Positions 28,762-38,164 of a stretch of DNA of 64,000 bases are shown piece after piece. A program made the position numbers and the translations under genes. The notes beneath the pieces were generated by a model that worked only from the letters and a program-made list of their open reading frames with translations, had not been told where the DNA came from and searched no databases. Position 1 is the stretch's first letter, and each line of letters begins with the position of its first letter. Source of the stretch: Prevotella sp. (GTDB lineage Bacteria; Bacteroidota; Bacteroidia; Bacteroidales; Bacteroidaceae). The stretch spans positions 1 through 64,000 of the forward strand of contig JAFQGS010000078.1 of the NCBI GenBank assembly GCA_017415455.1. The letters run 5' to 3'.

Positions 28762-29694
28762 ATGATAAACCAACTGTCAATACTTATTCCCACCCGCAAC
28801 AATGTATGTGTGGCCCTGGTGAAAGACATCCAGCGCCAGGCAGAGCATATAAGCAACTCTTTCCGTTCAATGAAAGAGCCGCATACATTCTGCTATGAGA
28901 TAATAGTGGCAGACGACGGGTCGGACAATCACCATGCCGTTGAGCAGAACATGCTTATCAACAACATTCCAAACTGCACATACATCATACGCAAGCAGAA
29001 CGTGGGAAGAGCTGCCATACGCAATTTCCTTGCACAAAGCGCACGCTTCTGCTGACTTCTTTACATAGACAGCGGCATGACAGCAGACAACCCTTCATAT
29101 CTCAACAACTGGCTGAACGCCGACCTTTCAGACATCACCTATGGCGGATACACCGTGAGCGCAGATCCTGAATGGAGCACAACCAACCTGCGATATAAAT
29201 ACGAAAGCAGATATGAGAGAAAACACAAAGCCGCCATACGCAACAAGAACCCATATCTGAACTTCCACACATCAAACTTCATAGCACGCAGAGAAGTGGT
29301 TATAAACAATCCATTCAACGAACAAATAACCACCTACGGATATGAAGACGTGCTATGGGGAAAGAAACTTAAGAATGCCAACGTAAGCATAACACACAAC
29401 GACAACACACTGACATTCAAAAGAAACGAGAGCAACGAGGCATTCATAAGCAAGACAGAGGAAGCCATGAAGACACTCCTTACACTGGAGAACGACATGA
29501 AAGGATACTCAGGAGTAACTGACATGGCACACATCTTACAAAAGACAAGACTCCTGAAAACCTCCGCGGCACTCTTCAAAACACTCAAAAAGCAAATAAG
29601 AAGAAACCTGACAGGCAATAAACCAAGCCTATTTCTGTTTAATATATATAAATTAGGATATTTCATAACATTGAAATCCAGACAATTACAGTAA
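28762..29694 (+). pseudogene. Family 2 glycosyltransferase interrupted by one in-frame TGA
   Basis: The frame runs 310 codons from ATG 28762 to the stop at 29692-29694, broken only by TGA at 29053-29055 (codon 98). Before it: 'LSILIPTRNN', 'IIVADDGSDN', 'NVGRAAIRNFLAQSARFC'. After it: 'LLYIDSGMTADNP', then 'FNEQITTYGYEDVLWGKKL'. These are the nucleotide-sugar site, metal site and acceptor region of GT2 enzymes. A TGG to TGA change in one Trp codon would explain it. An internal ATG at 29077 could give only the C-terminal part. There is no frameshift and no other damage, so the mutation looks recent, or the codon is read through. Confidence 0.8.
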
Positions 29695-29713
29695 ACAAAC
29701 CAAACACCGTATT

Positions 29714-31738
29714 ATGAACAATAAAACGCTGAGAACAATATTTCTTATGCTTGCTCTCTCACTAAGCAGCATCACAATCAACGCCGGAAACACAGGCACA
29801 TGGAACGCATACATGGCATACCATGACATAAAAGACGTGGAGAAAGCAGGCAAGATGCTATACATCCTGGCATCAGACAACCTCTACTCATACAACACCA
29901 ACGACAACAGCGTGCTCACATACGACAAGATGAACATACTAAGCGACTGCGACATATCACTCATCGCATACTGCAACGCCGCCAAACGCCTTGTCATTGT
30001 TTACAGAAACGGCAACATAGACATACTCACCGCCAGCGATGAGGCAATAAACGTATCCGACTTCTACACAAAGGCGATGACAGAAGACAAGACAGTAAAC
30101 AGCATATACATTCATAACAACACGGCATACATAAGTACCGCCTTCGGAATACTTAACCTAAACGTAAGCAAAGCGGAAATAACCGACAGCTATAACCTCG
30201 GCTTCAACGTAGCATACACATATATAGAAGGCAACAACATATATGCGGCATCAAAAGAAAAAGGCCTCTATGCGGCGGCACTAAACGACAACCTGCTCGA
30301 CAACAACAACTGGAACAGAGTGGGAGAGTACGTATATAAAGAGGAAAACATTGACCCCGAACTGCTTGAGACAGCACAAAAAGCCAATCCGGGCGGACCA
30401 AAATACAACTACTTCGGCTTCCTTAACTTCACCGGAAACAAACTATTCAGCGTGCCGGCAGGCTTCTCCGCACAAGCAGAACTGCGCCGCCCGGGAGCCG
30501 TTCAGGTATTAGACGAAAACAAAGAATGGACAATATACCAGGACGATCTGGCACAAATCACAGGCCACAGGTACGAAGACCTGCTGTCTGTTGACTGCGA
30601 CCCAAAAGACAACTCACACGTATTCGCAGGCGGAAAAACCGGCCTTTACGAGTTCAGAAACGGCAAAATGGTAAAACATTACAATGTGGACAACAGCCCA
30701 TTAGAGTCTGCCATCGACGACAATAACAAGAACTACGTACTCATTGAGACAGTGAAATTCGACAAAGAAGGCAACTTATGGTGTCTGAACAGCCAGGCAA
30801 AGACCCAGTCTTTACTAAAACTCACACCCTCAGGACAATGGGAATCGCATAAGAAAAGTGAGCTTATGCTCGAAGGCGGACGCAGTCATGGAGCACTTAC
30901 AGGCGCCATCTTCGACAGCAGAGGCCTCCTCTGGTTTGTCAATAACCACTGGAACACACCCGCACTCTTCTGCTATCAGCCCTCAACCGATGGCTTCAAC
31001 GCCTACAAAACATTTGTAAACGACGACGGAAAGAAATTGGAAGTAGAGTATGTGAGATGCGTTTCAGAAGACCTTGACGGCAATATATGGGTCGGAACAT
31101 CATTAGGTCCGCTCATGTTGAAGCCCTCTGAGATAACAAATGGTTCCAATGCAATCTTCACACAGGTAAAAGTGCCACGCAACGACGGCACCAACTACGC
31201 CGATTATCTGCTCGACGGAGTGGATATCAGATGCATAACCATCGACGGAGCAGGCCGCAAATGGTTTGGAACCAATGGCAACGGAGTATATCTTATAAGT
31301 GCAGACAACATGACACAGGTGGAACATTTCCTCACGTCTAACAGTCTTTTGCTCTCAGACAACATAGAGTCTATAAGCATAAACAACCTCACAGGCGAGG
31401 TGTTCTTCGGCACAGAGAAAGGTCTTTGCTCATATATGAGCGACGCAACACAGGCCAGTGACAAGATGAATGATGACAATGTGTACGCATATCCTAATCC
31501 GGTAGAGCCCGATTACACAGGACTCATAACCGTAGTAGGCCTTACTCTCGACGCCGATGTAAAGATAACAACCACCAACGGAGCACTTGTTGCCGAAGGC
31601 CGAAGCACCGGCGGCACCTTCAAATGGGACGGTTGCGACCTCGAAGGCAAGCCAGTTGCCAGCGGTATATACATGGTTCAGACCGCCACCAGCGAAGGAA
31701 AGAAAGGCACTGTATGCAAGATTGCCATAGTAAGATAG
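29714..31738 (+). CDS. porZ: PorZ-like beta-propeller protein of the type IX secretion system
   Basis: 674 residues with a signal peptide. Two beta-propellers with short repeats ('LYILASDNLYSYN', 'GNLWCLNSQAK', 'GNIWVGTSLGPLML', 'GRKWFGTNGNGVYLI') cover residues about 25-590. A C-terminal sorting-type domain follows (about 590-674, 'YPNPVEPDYTG', 'PVASGIYMVQ'). This is the layout of PorZ, the surface component that supplies the A-LPS anchor in type IX secretion. Other two-component-regulator propeller proteins share parts of it, so the call is likely, not certain. It lies 19 bp after the broken glycosyltransferase. Confidence 0.72.
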   Translation: MNNKTLRTIFLMLALSLSSITINAGNTGTWNAYMAYHDIKDVEKAGKMLYILASDNLYSYNTNDNSVLTYDKMNILSDCDISLIAYCNAAKRLVIVYRNGNIDILTASDEAINVSDFYTKAMTEDKTVNSIYIHNNTAYISTAFGILNLNVSKAEITDSYNLGFNVAYTYIEGNNIYAASKEKGLYAAALNDNLLDNNNWNRVGEYVYKEENIDPELLETAQKANPGGPKYNYFGFLNFTGNKLFSVPAGFSAQAELRRPGAVQVLDENKEWTIYQDDLAQITGHRYEDLLSVDCDPKDNSHVFAGGKTGLYEFRNGKMVKHYNVDNSPLESAIDDNNKNYVLIETVKFDKEGNLWCLNSQAKTQSLLKLTPSGQWESHKKSELMLEGGRSHGALTGAIFDSRGLLWFVNNHWNTPALFCYQPSTDGFNAYKTFVNDDGKKLEVEYVRCVSEDLDGNIWVGTSLGPLMLKPSEITNGSNAIFTQVKVPRNDGTNYADYLLDGVDIRCITIDGAGRKWFGTNGNGVYLISADNMTQVEHFLTSNSLLLSDNIESISINNLTGEVFFGTEKGLCSYMSDATQASDKMNDDNVYAYPNPVEPDYTGLITVVGLTLDADVKITTTNGALVAEGRSTGGTFKWDGCDLEGKPVASGIYMVQTATSEGKKGTVCKIAIVR

Positions 31739-31760
31739 TAAAACCAAAACGCAACAGATA

Positions 31761-32738
31761 ATGAAAAGGAAAGCATGGATAGACATAATGCGCGGTATCT
31801 GCATGATATCTATCCTGCTTTTTCATACCGAAGTATATTATAATGGCACAGAGATTATAGACTATCGTCTGTATGTTTTCAATGCCCTTGCAGCCATTTT
31901 CGTCATCTCCGGATACCTTTTCTGCTCCTCAGAAACGTTTTCCCTGCCCCTGAAACTGCTTAATATAATAAAAGGTATAGTTGTTCCTTACATTCTATTC
32001 AGCGCCGTCATAGGCGTTTTAAAAGACCTTTTTTATAATGGCAGTATAAATATAGCAAGTATTTTTGTGAATATTCTCAGCGGAAAAGCATCCTGGTTTA
32101 TAGCCACACTCATAACATCCGAAGTTATTTTCGGTATAATTCTGTGGATAACCAAGGGAAAAACAGCGCTTATATCAACATTATGCCTGCTTCTGCTGAT
32201 ACTTCTCCAGCCCCTTGCCAATGGTTATCAACCATCCGAATGGTTCTATCAGAACAACCTCTGGCATATCAATGAGTCATCAATGGCATTGATATTCATC
32301 TGCTTAGGATATCTTTTCAGAAAATATGAAAAGCTTTTCAACATTATAAACAAGCCATCATCAATATCAGTTTTATTATTAATACTTATCTTTATAAAGT
32401 ATATAGAATATGTATATGACATGAAAATGGTTTTCGGCCCGTTAATGACAAGCAGCTATCTTATGTTCATCTGCGACTCCGCTGTTTCCATATTACTGCT
32501 CATAAGCATATCAAAACTGCTCCCACCGATAAGTTTTCTCATCTATACAGGCAGACACAGCCTTGTGTATTATTTCATCTGCGGTGGTGTTCCGCTTGTC
32601 ATCAGCCGCCTTTTGAGCGCCGCAGGACTTCCATATAACGGTTTCTATCCTCTCATTCTGTTAGCATTCATATTAGTATATGCCGTCTCTACAGCCATTA
32701 CATTCACATTATATAAAATGTATGATAAGATAAGATAA
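31761..32738 (+). CDS. Acyltransferase family 3 membrane protein
   Basis: 325 residues, about ten hydrophobic helices. It begins 'KRKAWIDIMRGICMISILLFH', the N-terminal signature of OafA/WecH-type acyltransferases with the conserved His in the first helix. Such proteins add acetyl or succinyl groups to surface sugars. It follows the porZ-like gene by 22 bp, suggesting a shared cell-surface role, but the substrate cannot be read from sequence. Confidence 0.85.
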   Translation: MKRKAWIDIMRGICMISILLFHTEVYYNGTEIIDYRLYVFNALAAIFVISGYLFCSSETFSLPLKLLNIIKGIVVPYILFSAVIGVLKDLFYNGSINIASIFVNILSGKASWFIATLITSEVIFGIILWITKGKTALISTLCLLLLILLQPLANGYQPSEWFYQNNLWHINESSMALIFICLGYLFRKYEKLFNIINKPSSISVLLLILIFIKYIEYVYDMKMVFGPLMTSSYLMFICDSAVSILLLISISKLLPPISFLIYTGRHSLVYYFICGGVPLVISRLLSAAGLPYNGFYPLILLAFILVYAVSTAITFTLYKMYDKIR

Positions 32739-32740
32739 AA

Positions 32741-32772
32741 AAATAACAGAAACCAGTGGGTCTCTGTTATTT
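32741..32772. terminator. Bidirectional terminator between acyltransferase gene and nadA
   Basis: Perfect 10-bp stem (32741-32750 with 32763-32772) between convergent genes, flanked by A and T runs. Confidence 0.75.
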
Positions 32773-32810
32773 CACTTATAAGATACTATTATTATATCCT
32801 TTTCTTTCCG

Positions 32811-33803
32811 TCAGCTCATCTCAAGCATTCTGTTAATACACTTAACAGCATCCTGAGCAATATCCTTCTCCACCTCAATAACAGGCCATTCGTGCTTCAG
32901 AGAGTTATAAATCTTAAGCAAAGTGTTCATCTTCATATACTCACACTCATTGCATACACAACTCTTTCCGCCCTCTATTACCTCAGGTTGCACGGCATGG
33001 AACACCGCAGAAGGACATTTTGCGCGCATCTCATGCAATATACCTGCCTCCGTGGCAACAATATACTCGCCTTCAGGATGCTCCATAGTATGCTTCAGAA
33101 GCACAGCAGTGCTGCCCACAACATCAGCCAGAGCCAGTACGGCAGACTTACATTCAGGATGTGCCAGCACCTTAGCCTCAGGATGCTCTTTCTTCAGACG
33201 CAGTATGTCAGCCACCGAGAAACGCTCATGAACATGACATCCTCCCTGCCACAAAAGCATATTCCTGCCTGTAACACTATTTATATATGAGCCCAGGTTA
33301 TAGTCTGGTCCGAATATTATCTTCTCATCCTCAGGCATGCTGCTTACTATCTTGAGAGCGTTTCCGCTTGTAACCACAATGTCGGTAAGCGCCTTCACCG
33401 CCGCCGTAGTGTTCACATAACTTATCACCTTATATCCCGGGTGCTCTGCCTTGAACGCCTTCAGATCCTCAGCCTTGCATGAGTCTGCCAGCGAGCAGCC
33501 AGCGTTAAGGTCAGGACATATAACTGTTTTCTCCGGACATAATATCTTGCATGTCTCCGCCATGAAGTGAACACCACACATAACGATAATCTTTGCCTCT
33601 GTCTGTGCTGCCTTCTGTGCCAGCGCCAGAGAGTCGCCTATGAAGTCGGCAATGCCCTGCACCTCGGCGTTGGTATAATAGTGTGCCATTATCACAGCGT
33701 CTTTCTCCTTGCACATCTTCTTTATTTCCTCTGCCAGGTTTATGTCTTCAGCCACAGGCTCATCAATGAATCCTTTCTCAATCCAGTCTTTTTCCACAGC
33801 CAT
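32811..33803 (-). CDS. nadA: Quinolinate synthase
   Basis: 330 residues. Condenses iminoaspartate with dihydroxyacetone phosphate to quinolinate in NAD synthesis, using a 4Fe-4S cluster. Recognised from 'VIMAHYYTNAEVQGIADFIGDS', split here as AHYYTN and ADFIGDS, and from the conserved cysteines in 'NAGCSLADSC', 'GGCHVHER' and 'CVCNECEYM'. Its usual partner nadB is not next to it. Confidence 0.96.
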   Translation of the reverse strand: MAVEKDWIEKGFIDEPVAEDINLAEEIKKMCKEKDAVIMAHYYTNAEVQGIADFIGDSLALAQKAAQTEAKIIVMCGVHFMAETCKILCPEKTVICPDLNAGCSLADSCKAEDLKAFKAEHPGYKVISYVNTTAAVKALTDIVVTSGNALKIVSSMPEDEKIIFGPDYNLGSYINSVTGRNMLLWQGGCHVHERFSVADILRLKKEHPEAKVLAHPECKSAVLALADVVGSTAVLLKHTMEHPEGEYIVATEAGILHEMRAKCPSAVFHAVQPEVIEGGKSCVCNECEYMKMNTLLKIYNSLKHEWPVIEVEKDIAQDAVKCINRMLEMS

Positions 33804-34406
33804 ATTATTATTATCTTTTTATTTTTTAATTTTAAATAAAATGAATTATTTGTATGATAGCCTGTGGATTAGTTGATAACTTTCGCATGAAAAACTTGCA
33901 TATTAAGTTATAAACATCATAAGTATCACTTATCCACAGTGTCTTTTAATAACTAATAGTTGATTATCAGCATTTAAGACCACTTATCCACACTTTTCGT
34001 TATATACTGCAAAGTTAATAAGTTTATATCTTTTCTTGATGAAAAATTGTGGAAAACTTAATTAAAACTTTATAATAACCGTGTTGATATCCACATCTGA
34101 GGGGCTGTGTTTTTTGTGAACATAGTTATCCACACAGTTATTAACAGGTTTATCCACATAGTTATCCACACTTGCAAATGATGTATTTGGGCATGTTTTT
34201 TAATACATATTCATATAGTATTACATAAGTTCTTATCTTGCGTAGAATATGTATAAGAAAGTGTTGAATGATAAAATGAATTTCAGAAGAGCATTAAACG
34301 CACACTGAAAGATGGCTGAACGGGAGCCGTTTAATGCTCTTTTGGAAAGTTATTTATAATGTATTAATAATCAATAAGTTATAAAAAATATAAAGAAAGG
34401 TTTTAA
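33804..34406. other. oriC: Candidate replication origin: DnaA-box cluster in AT-rich intergenic region
   Basis: 603 bp without a gene. Five perfect DnaA boxes TTATCCACA lie on the plus strand at 33930-33938, 33984-33992, 34126-34134, 34150-34158 and 34162-34170. One-mismatch boxes are at 34087-34095 and, on the other strand, at 33863-33871 and 34048-34056. The last three boxes are spaced 24 and 12 bp. Between the box groups and beyond 34180 the sequence is very AT-rich, fit for unwinding. dnaA is not adjacent, which is common in Bacteroidetes. A secondary DnaA-binding cluster remains possible. Confidence 0.7.
34287..34341. other. 14-bp inverted repeat with 27-nt loop
   Basis: 34287-34300 pairs perfectly with 34328-34341. 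A short T-run follows on the plus strand. It may be a terminator for leftward or rightward transcription or part of the origin region. Confidence 0.5.
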
Positions 34407-35429
34407 TTAAATGTCTTTTCTCATAACAACCGCTATGGTGTTAAGTCTGAAATAATTGTAAGACATATACATAATACCGCCGAAAGGATTATCAGTGCCC
34501 CATGAGTTCTTGCATATAAAGAATTTGTTTCCATTCCTGTCGGTAGCCGTTCCTATAATAGCCATGCTGTGATCGTCGGTAGTATGAAGTCTGCTGAAAG
34601 CCGTTTGTCTTTGCTGCTGGTCTATAAATATGCTGTCATCAGGCATGACAGCCGTTCCGTTATGGAAAGAGAAACCCTCGTTGCTTATGTCACCCTCCCA
34701 GCAAACGGCATAACCCCGGCCTATGGCTCTTTCTGTTTTTGAGAGCAGACTGTCAAGAGGTATATTGAGAAAGGTGTCACCATAGTAATTGTCTGGCACG
34801 TCAATACGCATCATTTCATAGAAAGGAGCATGCGTGAAACTTGTAAAAGCGGCATAGTCATGAGGCATACACACGCTCAGGGCAAACTCTTTTGTAGTGT
34901 ATCTCACGCCATACATATATACGTTATAAGGCATGCTGCCCAGCGTCTCATCCATTATCTCGGTGCTTTTCTCGCGTAACGACTCAATGCTTGTGCCTTG
35001 TCGTGACTCAATAAGCGCCATATCGTTAAGCATACGGCATGCAGTGCGGATGTTACCGTCGGTCTTATACGACTCGTATGGCATCATTCCATACTTGTTG
35101 ATAAGCATGATGGCATCTGTCATCATGCCCCTTGAGCTTACATTATGCTTTCCCTCACACAGATATCTCTTCTCCGTCTGCTCACCCATGAACATCCTTG
35201 CAAGATAGTGAGGTGACAGATTGACTGAGTCTCCCATGCCAATCCTGTCGCTCTCAATGGTCGCAAGCATGGCATAAGCCCAGCAAAGGTCGCTCTCACC
35301 CTGGTCTTTCACCGGCGTATGAGGCAGCATCTTCACCACGGTGAAGCGTTTATCGTCTGTTTTGTCGTCATAACTCACAGTGCACGACACTGCAAGTAAG
35401 GAGCATAAAAGCACAAGCAAACTTCTCAT
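34407..35429 (-). CDS. C1-family (papain/aminopeptidase C-like) lipoprotein peptidase
   Basis: 340 residues from the ATG at 35429. A longer frame begins at 35489, but the shorter start gives a clean lipoprotein signal ending 'LLAVSC' (lipobox Cys16), and a -7 promoter box lies between the two. The catalytic triad of the C1 family is visible: Cys49 in 'QGESDLCWAYA', His in 'TDDHSMAIIG' and Asn in 'CKNSWGTDN'. It is probably an outer-membrane or periplasmic cysteine peptidase of the bleomycin hydrolase-like group. Confidence 0.85.
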   Translation of the reverse strand: MRSLLVLLCSLLAVSCTVSYDDKTDDKRFTVVKMLPHTPVKDQGESDLCWAYAMLATIESDRIGMGDSVNLSPHYLARMFMGEQTEKRYLCEGKHNVSSRGMMTDAIMLINKYGMMPYESYKTDGNIRTACRMLNDMALIESRQGTSIESLREKSTEIMDETLGSMPYNVYMYGVRYTTKEFALSVCMPHDYAAFTSFTHAPFYEMMRIDVPDNYYGDTFLNIPLDSLLSKTERAIGRGYAVCWEGDISNEGFSFHNGTAVMPDDSIFIDQQQRQTAFSRLHTTDDHSMAIIGTATDRNGNKFFICKNSWGTDNPFGGIMYMSYNYFRLNTIAVVMRKDI

Positions 35430-35435
35430 AATGTG

Positions 35436-35443
35436 CAAAGATA
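35436..35443 (-). promoter_or_regulatory. -7 box of the peptidase gene
   Basis: TATCTTTG on the minus strand ends 6 nt before the ATG at 35429, so the mRNA would have almost no leader. Confidence 0.55.
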
Positions 35444-35558
35444 TACATATTTTGGTTATTACAAATGATGCCCTGCGGCTTAATTTCACTTTAAACTCAT
35501 TAACACACCTTATTTATAAATTATTAAATTATCATTCTTAATTTCTTTTTTTTCTGCC

Positions 35559-35566
35559 TACCTTTG
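35559..35566 (+). promoter_or_regulatory. -7 box of the U32 peptidase gene
   Basis: TACCTTTG ends 5 nt before the ATG at 35572. With the usual start about 5-7 nt downstream, the transcript would be leaderless or nearly so. Confidence 0.55.
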
Positions 35567-35571
35567 CACCC

Positions 35572-36831
35572 ATGATAGACAAAAACTTATCCGAATATGA
35601 GATAATGGCGCCTGTAGGCTCACGCGAAAGTCTTGCAGCTGCCATACAGGCAGGTGCCGACTCGGTGTATTTTGGTATAGGACAGCTCAACATGAGGGCA
35701 CATTCAGCCAACACCTTCACAATCGACGACCTGCGTGAGATAGCCGCTACGTGCGACAGTCATGGCATAAAGACATATCTAACTGTTAACACAGTGATTT
35801 ATGGCGAAGACCTTGCCACGATGCGCGAGATAGTGAATGCCGCGCATGAGGCAGGCATATCGGCAGTCATTGCCAGTGACATGGCAGTGATAACATACTG
35901 CAACAGCATTGGACAAGAGGTTCATCTGAGCACTCAGTTGAATATTTCCAACATCGAAGCGCTGAAGTTCTACGCTCAGTTTGCTGATGTGGTTGTGCTT
36001 GCCAGAGAACTGAACATGACACAGGTGGCAGACATATACCGCCAGATAAAGGAACAGAATGTATGCGGTCCGTCAGGAAACCCTATACGCATAGAGATGT
36101 TCTGCCATGGAGCATTATGCATGGCGATAAGCGGAAAATGCTATATGAGCCTTGACAACACAGGCAGAAGCGCAAACAGAGGTGAGTGTATGCAGTTGTG
36201 CAGACGCTCATATACACTGACAGATACCGACACCGGCGACCAGTTGCAGGTGGACAACAAGTATATTATGAGCCCGAAAGACCTGAAAACAGTGCGTTTC
36301 ATCGACAAGATGATGCGTTCGGGAGTGCGCGTTTTCAAGATAGAAGGCAGGGCAAGAGGACCGGAATATGTCTATACTGTAATAAAATGCTATAAGGAAG
36401 CGATACAAAGCGTGCTGGAAGGAACATTCAGCGAGGAGAAGAAAGATGCGTGGGACGAGAGGCTGAGCACTGTCTTCAACCGCGGTTTCTGGGACGGTTA
36501 CTATCAGGGTCAGCGCCTGGGAGAATGGAATAAGCACTATGGCAGCTGCGCAACAGAGAAGAAGGTTTATGTGGGTAAGGGTATAAAATACTTCTCTAAA
36601 CTTGGAGTGGCAGAGTTTCAGGTGGAGGCTTCCGACCTTAGTGTTGGCGACCGACTGCTAATAACAGGTCCTACAACAGGTGTTATCTACATGAACGCCG
36701 ATGAGATAAGATATGACCTGCAACCCGTGGAGCGTGCAGAGAAAGGACAGAGAATATCAATGCCTGTACCGGAAAAGGTAAGGCCAAGCGACAAATTATA
36801 TAAACTTGTAAAGACAAATATAGAGGAATAA
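35572..36831 (+). CDS. U32 family peptidase / tRNA or rRNA hydroxylation protein (TrhP/RlhA-like)
   Basis: 419 residues. The U32 signature is complete: 'EMFCHGALCMAISGKCYMS' followed by 'SANRGECMQLCRRSY', whose cysteines bind an iron-sulfur cluster in characterised relatives. The N-terminal 'MAPVGSRESLAAAIQAGADS' is typical. Members once called collagenases are now linked to RNA hydroxylation (TrhP, RlhA). The stop overlaps the sufE start by one base; pairing with sufE fits a Fe-S enzyme. Confidence 0.9.
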   Translation: MIDKNLSEYEIMAPVGSRESLAAAIQAGADSVYFGIGQLNMRAHSANTFTIDDLREIAATCDSHGIKTYLTVNTVIYGEDLATMREIVNAAHEAGISAVIASDMAVITYCNSIGQEVHLSTQLNISNIEALKFYAQFADVVVLARELNMTQVADIYRQIKEQNVCGPSGNPIRIEMFCHGALCMAISGKCYMSLDNTGRSANRGECMQLCRRSYTLTDTDTGDQLQVDNKYIMSPKDLKTVRFIDKMMRSGVRVFKIEGRARGPEYVYTVIKCYKEAIQSVLEGTFSEEKKDAWDERLSTVFNRGFWDGYYQGQRLGEWNKHYGSCATEKKVYVGKGIKYFSKLGVAEFQVEASDLSVGDRLLITGPTTGVIYMNADEIRYDLQPVERAEKGQRISMPVPEKVRPSDKLYKLVKTNIEE

Positions 36832-37247
36832 TGACTATAAACGACATACAAGACCAGGTGATAGAGGAGTTCTCAGAGTTTGAGGACTGGATGGACAAAT
36901 ATCAACTGCTCATAGATTTGGGCAACGAGCAGGCCCCGTTAGACGACAAATACAAGACAGAGAGCAACCTGATAGACGGATGTCAGAGCAGGGTATGGCT
37001 ACAGGCAGACTATGTTGACGGGAAAATTATACTCTCGGCAGAAAGCGACGCGCTCATAGTAAAGGGCATAATAGCACTCCTCATACGTGTGCTCAGCGGT
37101 CATACACCGCAGGAGATATTGCAGTCTGACCTCTATTTCATTGAGGAAATAGGTCTTAAAGACCATCTTTCGCCAACACGCAGCAACGGACTGCTGGCAA
37201 TGGTGAAGCAGATACGCATCTATGCACTGGCGTTCCAGGCAGCATAA
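36831..37247 (+). CDS. sufE: Cysteine desulfuration protein SufE
   Basis: 138 residues. Accepts sulfur from SufS for Fe-S cluster assembly. The active Cys is in 'IDGCQSRVWL' (about residue 49); 'LDDKYKTESNLIDGC' and 'LIRVLSGHTPQEIL' are family features. Translation is coupled to the U32 gene by a one-base stop/start overlap. Confidence 0.93.
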   Translation: MTINDIQDQVIEEFSEFEDWMDKYQLLIDLGNEQAPLDDKYKTESNLIDGCQSRVWLQADYVDGKIILSAESDALIVKGIIALLIRVLSGHTPQEILQSDLYFIEEIGLKDHLSPTRSNGLLAMVKQIRIYALAFQAA

Positions 37248-37323
37248 GAGGTGAGAGTGAAGACCGCAGAACGGATGATGTGACATTTCTAACAGTATAA
37301 AAAATATATCTTTACACACCATT

Positions 37324-37860
37324 ATGCGCAAACTGAAGACCATAGAGATGAACCGCATGACGGTTGACGAGTTCAAGGCTGCCGACAAACTGCCGCTGAT
37401 AATAGTGCTCGACGACGTGCGCTCACTGCATAACGTAGGCAGTGTGTTCCGCACAGGAGATGCTTTCAGAATAGAGGCGGTGTATCTTTGCGGCATAACT
37501 GCTACTCCGCCAAATGCCGAAATACACAAGACGGCGCTTGGAGGAGAAGACAGCGTGAGATGGGTTTACCATGAAACAGCCGTCAAGGCGGTGGAAAGTC
37601 TCAGGCAAGAGGGCTATAAGGTGTATGCCATAGAGCAGTGTGAAGGCAGCACCATGCTGCAAGACATGAAGGCGAAGACGGCGGAACGCTATGCGGTGGT
37701 GTTCGGAAATGAGGTGAAGGGAGTGCATCAGGAAGTGGTGGATATGTGTGACGGCTGTCTGGAAATACCGCAGTTTGGAACCAAGCACTCGCTGAACGTC
37801 TCTGTTACGGCAGGAATCGTGACATGGGAGTTTGCAAAGCAGATGATAATAGACAAATAA
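37324..37860 (+). CDS. TrmH/SpoU family RNA 2'-O-methyltransferase
   Basis: 178 residues, shorter than RlmB because it lacks the N-terminal RNA-binding domain. The three SPOUT motifs are seen: 'LDDVRSLHNVGSVFRTGDAF', 'VVFGNEVKGV' and 'LEIPQFGTKHSLNVSVTAGI'. It is probably a tRNA or rRNA ribose methylase; the target is not readable from sequence. Confidence 0.92.
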   Translation: MRKLKTIEMNRMTVDEFKAADKLPLIIVLDDVRSLHNVGSVFRTGDAFRIEAVYLCGITATPPNAEIHKTALGGEDSVRWVYHETAVKAVESLRQEGYKVYAIEQCEGSTMLQDMKAKTAERYAVVFGNEVKGVHQEVVDMCDGCLEIPQFGTKHSLNVSVTAGIVTWEFAKQMIIDK

Positions 37861-37864
37861 CAGC

Positions 37865-37896
37865 AAGCCGGCAGAACTTTTGCCGGCTTCTTTTTT
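37865..37896 (+). terminator. Terminator of the U32-sufE-methyltransferase operon
   Basis: Perfect 9-bp GC-rich stem (37865-37873 with 37881-37889) followed by six T. Confidence 0.9.
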
Positions 37897-38003
37897 GGTA
37901 TAATGAAAAGGCATGAAAACAACCAGACAAGTGGAGTTATTAAATATATTTAATAATTAATGAATTATTTTCGTTTTTATTCTTACTTCTTATTTAATTA
38001 TTA

Positions 38004-38164
38004 TATTTTTGCATTTACAATGCACTTAATGTGCAAACAGAGGCTAAGGCAATGTATAATGTATGACATAGAGAACTCTTACAGGCCTTGTAAGTATGTT
38101 TTATGAAAGAGACATTGCCGCGGGAAAAACCGGAGAAGAAGAGTTAACGGAAGACAAAATATAA
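38004..38164 (+). promoter_or_regulatory. Promoter and structured leader of the apiose-type operon
   Basis: A -7 box TATTTTTG is at 38004-38011. Nested palindromes sit on the start site: TTTGCA (38008-38013) with TGCAAA (38032-38037), and TGCAC-TTAAT-GTGCA (38021-38035). Further down GGCAATGT (38048-38055) can pair with ACATTGCC (38112-38119). The leader is about 150 nt. The palindrome suggests a repressor operator at the promoter. Confidence 0.5.

Noticed and set aside
29053..29055. TGA as selenocysteine codon
   Set aside because: Glycosyltransferase family 2 has no Cys or Sec at this place, no SECIS-like hairpin follows, and other genes use TGA as stop.
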